A stretch of 64,000 nt of DNA from assembly GCA_942492205.1 (NCBI GenBank), contig CALODT010000001.1, forward strand, positions 930,001 through 994,000, written 5' to 3'. The position numbers and the translations under genes were made by a program. Below the pieces are notes generated by a model. It ran no database searches and was not told the origin of the DNA. It was given only the letters and a program-made list of their open reading frames with translations. Each line of letters starts with the position of its first letter. Position 1 is the stretch's first letter. Below are positions 53,801-61,572 of this stretch, piece after piece. The stretch is from UBA1847 sp942492205 (GTDB lineage: Bacteria > Pseudomonadota > Gammaproteobacteria > Steroidobacterales > Woeseiaceae).

Positions 53801-54143
53801 GACACTGGCGGAGCGTATTCGTGCTGCGCTGTCGGATCGTGTCTTCCCGGTCGGCGATGGCCAGGTTGCACGTTGCACCTCGTCAATCGGCTATGCGTCT
53901 TATCCGTTCCTCAAGGAGCGACCGGACCTGCTTTCCTGGGAAGAGGTGCTTGGCGTCGCTGACGCGGCCATGTACGAGGCCAAGGAGAAGCGCAACGCCT
54001 GGGTCGGCATTGAGGGCATCGCGTGGCAGGGAAGTGGTGATGACCTGTACCGGGCCATCAAGAACGATCCGGGCACGCTGGCTGAAGACGGCGTATTGCG
54101 GGCTATCGAATCGGTCGACGACGTGGCCAAGGGCTACGCCTAG
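50853..54143 (+). CDS. periplasmic two-component-type beta-propeller sensor fused to diguanylate cyclase
   Basis: A 1096-residue inner-membrane protein. A signal peptide ends near AGADG. About fourteen propeller blades follow, with repeating (L/I)W(I/V)GTxGGG and D.xG.(L/I)W strings, then the Y_Y_Y domain (YSYMLEGFDETWVDAGNERR). A membrane segment lies near 811-831, then a short coiled coil and a GGDEF domain with GGDEF at 966-970. The I-site RKSD is five residues before the loop. This is the hybrid-sensor plan of glycan or peptide utilisation loci with a c-di-GMP output. It is 148 bases after protease 2. The ATG at 50853 fits the signal peptide; the frame is open to 50583. Confidence 0.92.
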   Translation: MTTIVSKIWHAAPTGILLVLLSFASTAGADGFEANSMRFDRINVADGLVQGSVLDIEQDHTGFLWFATEAGLDRYDGFSFKHYRHERGNPNALASDFIRDLDIAGDGSLWIATDGGGVSRWDPATDSITTYRSQESDDTSLGTDRIVTILAGADGFIWIGTRDSGLERLDPETHEVLHFASQHDDPASVSSREIFALIEDGAGYLWIGGNGGLNRMNLATGEISRIELGLSGAENAVVRSLGFARDGTLWVGTDGWGLLALDTETGASRRYTNDPEDSSSISSNEVLSIFEDKRRRLWLGTRNGLNLMDRDRGEFATYRYDVADSTSIGADSVFSIFQDQGGLMWFGTITGGVSKWNPRSWSFGHYKPDNSGPRSLSNSNISTFTEDLDGNTWVGTFGGGINIIGRDDGVVRQIRHNPSDPAASIGGDRVMAMTTDRQGHIWAGTMRGGLSHIDPDSGDIRTFVNDPNDPASLAANGVMSLMQDRAGNLWVGTFGGGVSRLDRKSGQFTNYAHDPGDPTTLSSPRATAIAQGKDGVIWVGTDGGGLNYMVSDDGKWQQLVHDLDNPGSLSANTVYSLHVDAFGNLWVGTRQGLDRVSTDRRSGAVRVETINAIAGRTVFGVQSDVDGNIWVSSNQGLVRFSPETGIVREFHESQGLQGEEFNFGASYAGMDGTLYFGGENGFNRFNPADLELNTTPPPVALTSLSIINEPLDSEQPYELIRSLDLGYRDYVVTFVVAALDFTAPKKNRYSYMLEGFDETWVDAGNERRITYTNLDGGEYVLKVRAANSDGAWNSTAMAIPLTVAHAPWKTWWAYLIYAAVALLAVFLFWRQQQRKLQREFEYSRRLEQEVEERTEELNNRNHDLKVVNSKLLEASTTDPLTGLRNRRYLFQQVGKDVDLVLRHYRDGTETMRPDGNNDLLFLMVDLDNFKPVNDTCGHEAGDRLLLQIRDVLLEACRKSDDVIRWGGDEFLIIARETNREFAATLAERIRAALSDRVFPVGDGQVARCTSSIGYASYPFLKERPDLLSWEEVLGVADAAMYEAKEKRNAWVGIEGIAWQGSGDDLYRAIKNDPGTLAEDGVLRAIESVDDVAKGYA

Positions 54144-54204
54144 CAGGCGCAAACTGTGAGCTGCATCAAGTTTCTCCCGCTTCCACCCAGAAACCCGGGG
54201 TTTG

Positions 54205-54220
54205 CGTGATCCGCATCACA
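54205..54220. promoter_or_regulatory. CRP-like operator upstream of small membrane protein
   Basis: CGTGATCCGCATCACA fits TGTGA-N6-TCACA with one mismatch at the first base. The central TCCGCA is close to the TCCACA of the first protease site. It lies 63 bases before the start of the next gene. Confidence 0.55.
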
Positions 54221-54283
54221 GTAGTATTTTGGACCTCCGAGCAGTATGACGATCGATATTGAGTCAAAAACGAGTATCAAACC

Positions 54284-54511
54284 ATGTGGTTGCCGGATCC
54301 TGTCTACAAGTCACTGCCAACGTTCTACGCGGCCATGGGCGCCTGCTTCATCTTGGGCGTTTTCTATCTCGGGCTCGATGCGCCGATGAGTCCGGTTTAC
54401 CTGGCCATGGGCCTGGTATCGATACTCGCGTCAATCACCGTTTCGATCTGGCGCTCCAAGAGTCACGGCAAGATGCAAAGTGCCGACGGTGACGACGAGC
54501 AGAAAGACTAG
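54284..54511 (+). CDS. small two-helix membrane protein
   Basis: A 75-residue protein with two hydrophobic segments (about 13-31 and 35-56) and a polar, acidic tail (MQSADGDDEQKD). I do not recognise the family. The ATG at 54284 has no strong ribosome site. A CRP-like site lies upstream, and the convergent POT transporter ends 5 bases past its stop. It could be a small partner of the protease locus or an unrelated membrane peptide. Confidence 0.6.
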   Translation: MWLPDPVYKSLPTFYAAMGACFILGVFYLGLDAPMSPVYLAMGLVSILASITVSIWRSKSHGKMQSADGDDEQKD

Positions 54512-54516
54512 CTTGC

Positions 54517-56046
54517 TCAGTCCTTGAGCTGATACGTCCATCGGCCGTAGGCATACAGCCCGGCAGCAGCGACCAGTCCAACCGATCCCATGATGTACCA
54601 GGCGATGCCAACGTTGTTGGCCGCGTACAGCTGCGCCGTGAGCGCCTCGCCTGTCTCGCCGGACACCTCGATCAGTTTCTGAAACGCCTCACCGATCGGC
54701 ACCGCATCGACCTCGGCCGGCGACAGCCCCTCATCGAGCAAGGAGCGCCGTGCGATGGTGTCCTTGGCGCCAAAGGCCCCATAAAGATACTGGCCGAGAA
54801 ATCCCTCGAGCGACCAGCCGATGCCTAATGGCAACTGACTGAAACCCAGGTACATGGCCTTCTTCTGCCGTGGTGCGATGTTGCCGAGATATTCCGAGCT
54901 CTTGGGACTTGAGAGCATTTCGCCCATCGAGAAGCAGACGATGGCCAGCACCATGATCCAGACGTAGTTAAACCCGCCCAGAAGCAGCAGGGCGGCCGCC
55001 GCGAGAAAGGTACCCAGTGCCATCGAATTCGTCGCACGCATCAGCGCGCTCCAGCCGGCAACGATGAAACAGAAGATCATGATCATCATGGCGTTCAGAT
55101 TGACCAGACCCTCCGGCTGTATGCGTTGACCGTCCTGCGACATGCCGAGCAGGAATATCCAGACAGGGTTGGTGGTGCCGTCCGCGCCGAACAGGTGCTG
55201 CACCATGACCGAGGTATCGACCCAGTCACGGAAATACAGTGGCGCTACATCCCAGAAAGCCATCAGCATGAACCAGAAGCCGGAAAACAGGATCATGTAC
55301 CAGACCATGATCGGACGCAGCAGCTCATGAAGGCTGTCGCGCCAGAGGCTGGTTTCCTGTATTTCGCCCGACTTCACTTTGTCGCGATGCGCGAGGCGCT
55401 CTTCCTTGTCCTGCTCCTTGTAGGTCAGCAACAGCAGGAAGTTGATGGAGATAATGGCGGCGCAGGCATAGAAAACGTGTGACCATTCGAGTTGGCGCAG
55501 CTGGGCTGCGAGCAACGGGCCAATGAAGCCGCCGATGTTGACGGTCTGATAGAACACGCCCCAGGCCATCGAGCTGTTCTTCCTGTTGGTTGCCTTGACG
55601 ATGGTTGCCTGGATGCCGGGTTTGAAAATACCGGTACCGAACGCGAGCACGAGCGCACCTGCCATGAAACCCCAGAACGTCGGGAACCAGGCCATCAGCA
55701 GGTAGCCGAGGATTTTGAAGATCGTCGAGGCGAAGATGGTTTCCTTGTAACCGACGCGATCGGAGATGCCGCCGGTCAGTACCGGCACGAAGGACTGCAT
55801 CAGGGCCCAGAACAGGAAAATGATGCCGACGTCGGAGCCTGCGAGCCCGAGACCGCCGTTCGAGGCTGCATCGGTCGCATACAGGCTCGAGACCTGGCGA
55901 ACGCCGTAATACGCGAGACGTTCGACCATTTCCATGGCGCCACAAACCCAGAAGACGTAGGAGAGGCTGGCCAGTGCCGCCCAGATGCCAAGCTGTTTGA
56001 CGTCCTTTACGGTTGTGCTGCCGTTGCCAGGATCGGAATTCGCCAT
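54517..56046 (-). CDS. POT-family (proton-dependent oligopeptide) transporter
   Basis: A 509-residue MFS-type carrier with about 12-14 membrane segments. The family motif is EMVERLAYYGVRQVSSLY; further motifs are GGISDRVGYKETI, GTGIFKPGIQATIV and NVGIAWYIMG. POT proteins bring di- and tripeptides into the cell with protons. Its position beside two secreted proteases suggests uptake of their products. It is minus-strand and convergent with the small membrane protein. GGGGG precedes the ATG. Confidence 0.85.
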   Translation of the reverse strand: MANSDPGNGSTTVKDVKQLGIWAALASLSYVFWVCGAMEMVERLAYYGVRQVSSLYATDAASNGGLGLAGSDVGIIFLFWALMQSFVPVLTGGISDRVGYKETIFASTIFKILGYLLMAWFPTFWGFMAGALVLAFGTGIFKPGIQATIVKATNRKNSSMAWGVFYQTVNIGGFIGPLLAAQLRQLEWSHVFYACAAIISINFLLLLTYKEQDKEERLAHRDKVKSGEIQETSLWRDSLHELLRPIMVWYMILFSGFWFMLMAFWDVAPLYFRDWVDTSVMVQHLFGADGTTNPVWIFLLGMSQDGQRIQPEGLVNLNAMMIMIFCFIVAGWSALMRATNSMALGTFLAAAALLLLGGFNYVWIMVLAIVCFSMGEMLSSPKSSEYLGNIAPRQKKAMYLGFSQLPLGIGWSLEGFLGQYLYGAFGAKDTIARRSLLDEGLSPAEVDAVPIGEAFQKLIEVSGETGEALTAQLYAANNVGIAWYIMGSVGLVAAAGLYAYGRWTYQLKD

Positions 56047-56096
56047 TTGCGCCCCCTTGTTATTGTTGTTGCGTTTTGTTGATACCGCGCTCGCGT

Positions 56097-58319
56097 CTAC
56101 TGCAAGACGTCGAAGATATGGCTGTACTTGAGAATAAACTCGCGGCCGTTTGGCAGCGCACCGATTCCTCGCTCATCGACCTCGTTGTAGACCAGGTAGA
56201 GGCCGGAATTGCCGGAACGCAGCCAGGAGAACCGCAGGTTGGTGCCAAGCGTATCGCTGGTTTCGCTGTACTGGCTCAGGAGCTGCAGCTGCATTTTCGG
56301 CGAAAACGAATACGATGCACGCAGCCGCAGCAGGTTTGCCGTGAACTCGCCACCGGGTACCGGCAGGTCGAAGTCGTTGTAGTTGAATGACAGTTCCGCT
56401 CGGAACTTCTCGCCGCTGCGATAGTTGATTCCCGGTGAAATCGTCACGCGATCGCCGCCGAATTGTCCGCCGATGACCGTGCGTACGCTGACGTTGAGCG
56501 GCCTGGATTCGTTGCCGAAGTAGTTGAGTGCGACTTCCGCGTGATCGTAGGTGTCGGCAGGTACCGTAACGCCGTCGATGATATCAAATGCCTCGACGAC
56601 GCCGGCACGCGTGAAGTTGGTGCCGGTGTGAATCTCCGCGCCCGTCCTGAACTCCCAGTGGGTGTCGAGGTGCAGGAATCCGGTTTCCTGGAAGCCGTCA
56701 AATTTCCAGTACCCGGTATAAGAGGCGTGCGGCCGTATTTCCAGCAGTCCCCAAAGGTCATCGGGTCTTACCCGCCGCAGTGCGAACAGCCGGACCTTGC
56801 GGTAGTCGCTGCGCGACAGGAAGCCGACTTCCGGGTTGAAGTCTTCGCCGACTTCCGTGTAGCTGGCACCGAGCGACCAGTCAGCCGAACTCCAGTCGCC
56901 AGACAGCGAGAATGCATCGTCCCTGCCACTGCGCCCGGGCGTGTCGGTTTTCGCGACCCAGCTTTGCAGCAGCAGGTTGTCGCCGATACCCCAGCGACCG
57001 TCGATCGCATAGGTGCGATTGTAGTCGTCCGCGGCGGTGACCAGGTGGCTGCCGTCGCCATCCCTGTTGACGAAGATTGCGCCCAGCGCGGATCGATTGG
57101 CCAGTTCGCGGCTCACCCGGGCCACGGCGAACTGATTGCCCGGCGCGATGCCCGCGACGCTCTCGGTAGCCATGTAAAGAAAGCCCAGGTTGGTTCGCTC
57201 ACCGAGTTTGCCGGAGAGCCGTGCGCCTCCTTCTACGGGTATACGATCACCGTCGTCGCCGATGCCGATACGGCGGCTGAAGAACATCTCGACTTCCTCG
57301 CCGTTGCCGACACTGAACTGGCCTGCATTTTCGAGAAAGAACGGGCGCTTCTCCGGGAAGAACAGGTTGAACCTGTCGAGATTGACCTGTCGTTCGTCGG
57401 CTTCGACCTGTGCGAAGTCGGTGTTGTAGGTCAGGTCGAGTGTCAGGCTGGGCGTAATCGAGTACTTGATATCGAAGCCCACGTCCGAGTCGTTTTCCGT
57501 TCCCGGCAACTCGCCACCGCGGCGCGACTGGCCAAGTACGTAGGGCGTGATCTTCAGGTTACGCTGCGGCGGCGGCTCGATGCCCCGTAGCGTGCCTGCC
57601 TCCGAGACCCGATAGAGACTGCGATTGCGTTCCAGCGGCGCCCAGTAAACGATCTCGTTCTTGCGTCGAATGATGCGCTGGAAGTTGATGCCCCAGTCCT
57701 GGCGGGCACCGGCACCGTAGCGCAGCGTGCGGAAGGGGATTTCGAACTCCGCGCTCCAGCCGAAATCGCCGATTTCCGACTTCACGTTCCAGGAGCCGTC
57801 CCAGTTGCGGTTGAATCCGCCGCCGCCGGAGCCGAAATCGCCGGAACCCTCTTTCGTGACCTGGCCGTCATACTCGATACCGGCTGCGTTGGTTGCGAAG
57901 ACGTAGCCATTCTGGCGATCGAGCAAGCCATCGATGACGATAAAGAACGCGTCCGTATTGTTGAGGTCTGAATCGCGGCGGCTGTCGGTAACGATGACCT
58001 CGTTCGGTTCGTCATCGTACGCGACCACGCCGATATGCAACGCGTAGTCGGTGTAGGCAACAAAGACCTCGGTTCGCTGCGTCGATGGCATGCCGTCGTT
58101 CGGCTGCACCTGCCAGAACTCGGTCGTCGGCACGACGTCGCGCCAGGCCCTGTCGCCCAGCACGTTGCCGTCCACCACGGGCGCTGCGACGAGTTTGTGC
58201 GCGATTATCTCGGGCGGCAGGGCGGGCCGCGCAAGCGCGACGCCGGCTGCCACAACAAGCAGGCAGAGACCGACACCAGCGGTCAACGACCGCTTCGATT
58301 GATAGCTTCCCGGGATCAC
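56097..58319 (-). CDS. DUF5916 / CBM9-like outer-membrane-associated protein
   Basis: A 740-residue exported protein with a signal-anchor-like N-terminus. Residues about 35-235 form a CBM9-like domain (VDGNVLGDRAWRDVVPTTEF, FVAYTDYALHIGVVAYDDEP and WGINFQRIIRRKNEI). The rest is a DUF5916 beta-barrel, with strands such as FFPEKRPFFLENAGQFSVG and a C-terminal YSHIFDVLQ. These proteins are common in marine bacteria and are linked to carbohydrate or protein catabolism; none has a firm role. The start is GTG at 58319. It is 50 bases upstream of the POT transporter on the same strand and may share its transcript. Confidence 0.85.
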   Translation of the reverse strand: MIPGSYQSKRSLTAGVGLCLLVVAAGVALARPALPPEIIAHKLVAAPVVDGNVLGDRAWRDVVPTTEFWQVQPNDGMPSTQRTEVFVAYTDYALHIGVVAYDDEPNEVIVTDSRRDSDLNNTDAFFIVIDGLLDRQNGYVFATNAAGIEYDGQVTKEGSGDFGSGGGGFNRNWDGSWNVKSEIGDFGWSAEFEIPFRTLRYGAGARQDWGINFQRIIRRKNEIVYWAPLERNRSLYRVSEAGTLRGIEPPPQRNLKITPYVLGQSRRGGELPGTENDSDVGFDIKYSITPSLTLDLTYNTDFAQVEADERQVNLDRFNLFFPEKRPFFLENAGQFSVGNGEEVEMFFSRRIGIGDDGDRIPVEGGARLSGKLGERTNLGFLYMATESVAGIAPGNQFAVARVSRELANRSALGAIFVNRDGDGSHLVTAADDYNRTYAIDGRWGIGDNLLLQSWVAKTDTPGRSGRDDAFSLSGDWSSADWSLGASYTEVGEDFNPEVGFLSRSDYRKVRLFALRRVRPDDLWGLLEIRPHASYTGYWKFDGFQETGFLHLDTHWEFRTGAEIHTGTNFTRAGVVEAFDIIDGVTVPADTYDHAEVALNYFGNESRPLNVSVRTVIGGQFGGDRVTISPGINYRSGEKFRAELSFNYNDFDLPVPGGEFTANLLRLRASYSFSPKMQLQLLSQYSETSDTLGTNLRFSWLRSGNSGLYLVYNEVDERGIGALPNGREFILKYSHIFDVLQ

Positions 58320-58373
58320 CGTCTGAACGCCGACTTCTGAAGGCGGTAAGTATACCTCTACTCGCGAAAACGG

Positions 58374-60434
58374 CTAGAAGCTGACGATGACACCCGCGCC
58401 CAGCGTTCGCTCCGCACCGTAAAGCCTGCTGCCAATCGCGATGTCGGACCCTCCCGCCCGATTAACGCCCGCCAGGTGCTCCTGGTAGGTCGTGTCCAGC
58501 AGGTTGTCAATGCGCGCCTCGAGTCGCAGTTCCGGCGTCGGCCTCCAGGTGAGTCCGGCGTTGAGGATCTCGTAGCCATCGCTGCGCTGCTCATCATTGT
58601 ACGCGGCAACCTTGTTCTGGCGGCCGTAGGCGACGAGGCGCGTGTCGAATTCCCAGGACTCGCTCGAATACGTCAGGCCGATACTGCCGTTTAACGGTGC
58701 CAGTCGGTACAGGTTATCCGCAACATCAGTGCGGCGCCCGCGGGCATAGCTTGCGATGCCATCGACTGTAATGCGATCTGACAGCTGCATCGCCCACGCC
58801 AGGTCCATACCCCAGATTTCGGCGTCGGTGTTCGAGAACTGCAGGGCGGGCTGACCTGCCATCATCATGGCGACCATGTTCGCCGTTTGGTTGTCCGTCG
58901 GCGTTCCCTGGATGTAACCGTCGATCTGCTTGTAAAAGAACTGCGGCGACAGGCTTAGTCGTCCGATGCTGGCGTCGAAGCCGATATTCAGCTCATTGGA
59001 GGTCTCCGACTCGAGGTCCAGGTCGCCAATGTAGGTTCGACCATCCGCCAGGCCGCCGGTCGATTGCATCGGTAGCCACAGGTACAGCTCCTGGTACGAC
59101 GGCGCGCGGGATCGGCTGGCGACCTCGACATGCCATTCAAGATCGTCTGCCGCCCGATAGCGGTACTTCAGGACCGCGTCGACGTCATCGAAAGAAAGAT
59201 CCCGGTCAGCATTGTTGAAGGTGTCGGCAAGCGTTGCGACGGCGGGGCTCATCATACCCATGGCGCCGACCTGCCCGGCAGACGTTGACACCTGTCTCAG
59301 GCTCACGCCGAGTTCCAGTTGCGATGCCTCGCGTTCGACGAGCCACTCGCCGAACACGCTGACACGATCGCGCTCGACGTCAGCGAAGTTCGTGACGCGA
59401 AACGCGCTGTCGTTCGGGTTGGTGATCGTCGCATCGTGGTCGGCAAGCGCACTCTCGATGCCAATTCTCAACGTCGAAGCTTCAAGATCGATCTTGCCAG
59501 CGAGCGCATACGCCTGGCCCGTCCCCGTCGCCAGGGTTTCCCTCTGCCGCATTGCCGGCGGAGCTGCTCGCAGTCCGAAATTGTCCATGATGTGTTCGAC
59601 ATCGTTAGCGGATACCCGTCCCTCCAGAGCGAACGTCGGCGTCACCGTGTACAGGAAATGCGTACCGACAAGGTCTGTATCGATGATGCGTATGTCCATT
59701 GGCAGACTTGGCGTGCCGGAATCACCGGTATCGAGCTTGCCCGCGAACACGACGAAGTGATCCTCGCCGTTGGTGAAGGCATAGCTCAGGTCGTAACGCT
59801 TCCGATCGACACGCGATGGGCGTATCTCACCGACGGGGGTCTTGATGTCATTGCCGTTGTCGATTTCCGCGAGCGCTGTAACGCGGTGCGCACGGTCTGC
59901 AAGTGTCAGGCGAGCGGCGGTCGTCGTGACGTCTCCGTTGGCCGAATAACGACTTCCGGCGAACCCGGCGATGCCGAAATCCTCGTCGCCGAAACTGCCG
60001 CGCGCGAGCCGGGCATCGAGATGACCGCCGATGGCTTCGGGCGAGGACGAAACGCTTGCGATGCCGCGTTCTACCGCCACGGTTTCAGTGATCATGGGCG
60101 ATACGTAGGAAAACGGGGCATCCATCGAGTTCGGGCCGCCTGAAACGACGGCGTGGTTGTCGATGGTCACGGCAACACGATCGCCGTACATGCCCCTGTA
60201 TTGCGCTATGCCCGTGATAGAGCCGTTGGTGTTGACGTTTGCGCCAGGAATTGACTTCAGAGCGGCAGCCGTGTCCAGCAGTGCTGCTTGTTCCATATCG
60301 ACTGCCGCGGCAGCCGCAGACGTGATTTTCTCCTCGACGACGATCTCGTCGATGGGGTCGGTGTTGTGATCTGCCGAGGCGAGTATCGGCAATACGAAAA
60401 GCAGCAATGACGCTGCGGCAAGAATTGTTCTCAC
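58374..60434 (-). CDS. TonB-dependent receptor, copper-type
   Basis: A 686-residue outer-membrane receptor. Signal peptide, TonB box (DEIVVEE), plug (about 45-160; YRGMYGDRVAVTIDNHAVVS) and a 22-strand-like barrel ending GVIVSF. Sequences such as NLLDTTYQEHLAGVNRAGGS near the end and Met-rich loops (MVAMMMAGQPALQ) resemble the OprC/NosA copper receptors. A DUF2946-like gene is just upstream, a common neighbour. Copper is therefore the likely cargo, but this rests on likeness only. It starts with GTG after CAGGAG. Confidence 0.8.
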   Translation of the reverse strand: MRTILAAASLLLFVLPILASADHNTDPIDEIVVEEKITSAAAAAVDMEQAALLDTAAALKSIPGANVNTNGSITGIAQYRGMYGDRVAVTIDNHAVVSGGPNSMDAPFSYVSPMITETVAVERGIASVSSSPEAIGGHLDARLARGSFGDEDFGIAGFAGSRYSANGDVTTTAARLTLADRAHRVTALAEIDNGNDIKTPVGEIRPSRVDRKRYDLSYAFTNGEDHFVVFAGKLDTGDSGTPSLPMDIRIIDTDLVGTHFLYTVTPTFALEGRVSANDVEHIMDNFGLRAAPPAMRQRETLATGTGQAYALAGKIDLEASTLRIGIESALADHDATITNPNDSAFRVTNFADVERDRVSVFGEWLVEREASQLELGVSLRQVSTSAGQVGAMGMMSPAVATLADTFNNADRDLSFDDVDAVLKYRYRAADDLEWHVEVASRSRAPSYQELYLWLPMQSTGGLADGRTYIGDLDLESETSNELNIGFDASIGRLSLSPQFFYKQIDGYIQGTPTDNQTANMVAMMMAGQPALQFSNTDAEIWGMDLAWAMQLSDRITVDGIASYARGRRTDVADNLYRLAPLNGSIGLTYSSESWEFDTRLVAYGRQNKVAAYNDEQRSDGYEILNAGLTWRPTPELRLEARIDNLLDTTYQEHLAGVNRAGGSDIAIGSRLYGAERTLGAGVIVSF

Positions 60435-60500
60435 GGTTTGCTCCTGAATAACGGACTGGCGACACAGCGCAGGCTGTGCCGTGCCTGGTCTGGGCGCTAT

Positions 60501-60890
60501 TCAGGCAGGCGGACCACGCGATCGCTGTACGAGTTGGCTGCGAGACCCGGCCGGACTGGCGGGTGGCGATGTACTGCTGCCATGCCGGAACTCGGCAAGG
60601 TCGCCGGCGTCAACGGTGCCCACAGCAGCGGCCGAGGACAGCAGATGCCCGACCTGGCAGGTGTCAGGCTCGGAGGGTGCGCTGCCATCTGCCGAATGCT
60701 GGTGATGTTCGTGAGTCGTTGCCGCGCCGGGCACGACAAATCCGGCAGGCAGCTGGCCAGGGCACAGCACGAATAGGAGGCCATTTTGCAGTGAAGCCGG
60801 CATGTAACCGACCGGTGTGGCCGCACGCAGCAAGAGGCCCGCAAACAGGGCCCATACGGCTAGATGTCTGGTGGCCGCTCGAGTCTTCAC
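60501..60890 (-). CDS. DUF2946-like exported protein
   Basis: A 129-residue protein with one N-terminal hydrophobic segment (about 8-25), then PVGYMPASLQNGLLFVLCPG, and a His-rich turn HEHHQHS that may bind metal. The start is GTG. It resembles DUF2946 proteins found next to copper TonB receptors, here 66 bases upstream of one on the same strand. The C-terminal part is low in complexity and weakly conserved. Role unknown; copper handling is inferred from context. Confidence 0.65.
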   Translation of the reverse strand: MKTRAATRHLAVWALFAGLLLRAATPVGYMPASLQNGLLFVLCPGQLPAGFVVPGAATTHEHHQHSADGSAPSEPDTCQVGHLLSSAAAVGTVDAGDLAEFRHGSSTSPPASPAGSRSQLVQRSRGPPA

Positions 60891-60970
60891 TCTTAAAAGG
60901 CTAGCGGCTTCCGGTCGCCAAGGAAATAAGTGATTAGCCCATATTGCATGGGGCGTTCACCCTATGGATC

Positions 60971-61570
60971 TCAGAGTACGGAACTGTCCAGGAACCTCAG
61001 CAGGGCGGCCTTGGCAGCTTTCTGGTTATCCCACGGCTCATACGACCGGGTCCGTGAACCGGTGGCCTGCACACGCACGTCGGTCGCTTCAGCTATCAGG
61101 CGAATCTGGTCCACACTGACGGCGTAATAGGCATCAGCCGCCGAGGCGACCGGCTTCAGGAACACTGGCTCGCTCGCACCGATAGAAGATACGGTCCAGC
61201 CAGATACTTCCAGAGGAATTGGTTCGCCGTCGGCGAAGATCACAATTGACTCGAAGCCATCGCGAGACTTCTCGGTCTGCGTTTCGTCCAGCGTATTCCA
61301 GATGCCGAGCCACAGGTAATATCGGTAGTCGCCGCTGCGGTTGACTTCCAGCGGTGCCAGATGCACGAAATCGCGCGCGAACGCCGCGCGTCCCGAGACG
61401 TCACGGTAGAAGACCATAGGAACCTGGCTGTAGGTCACATTCACGCTGGTAACCGGATCCATATGCTCCCTGACCAGCGGCGCATCGGGCGCGCAGGCGC
61501 TTAAGCTTAACGCCAGCAGCGCCAGTGCTTGATAGGCCCGTGCAAGGGCATTATTTGCTGACGATTTCAT
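60971..61570 (-). CDS. hypothetical lipoprotein
   Basis: A 199-residue lipoprotein with the lipobox LSAC (Cys 26). The mature part is a beta-rich domain, RYYLWLGIWNTLDETQTEKS then GFESIVIFADGEPIPLEVSG. I do not recognise the family. It lies 2 bases downstream of the large TPR/barrel gene on the same strand and so is probably an operon partner, perhaps an outer-membrane lipoprotein of the same complex. Confidence 0.7.
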   Translation of the reverse strand: MKSSANNALARAYQALALLALSLSACAPDAPLVREHMDPVTSVNVTYSQVPMVFYRDVSGRAAFARDFVHLAPLEVNRSGDYRYYLWLGIWNTLDETQTEKSRDGFESIVIFADGEPIPLEVSGWTVSSIGASEPVFLKPVASAADAYYAVSVDQIRLIAEATDVRVQATGSRTRSYEPWDNQKAAKAALLRFLDSSVL

Positions 61571-61572
61571 GA

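Noticed and set aside
50853..54143. Hybrid two-component regulator with DNA-binding output
   Set aside because: Propeller and Y_Y_Y domains fit that group, but no histidine kinase, receiver or AraC domain is present; the output is a GGDEF domain with an intact active loop.
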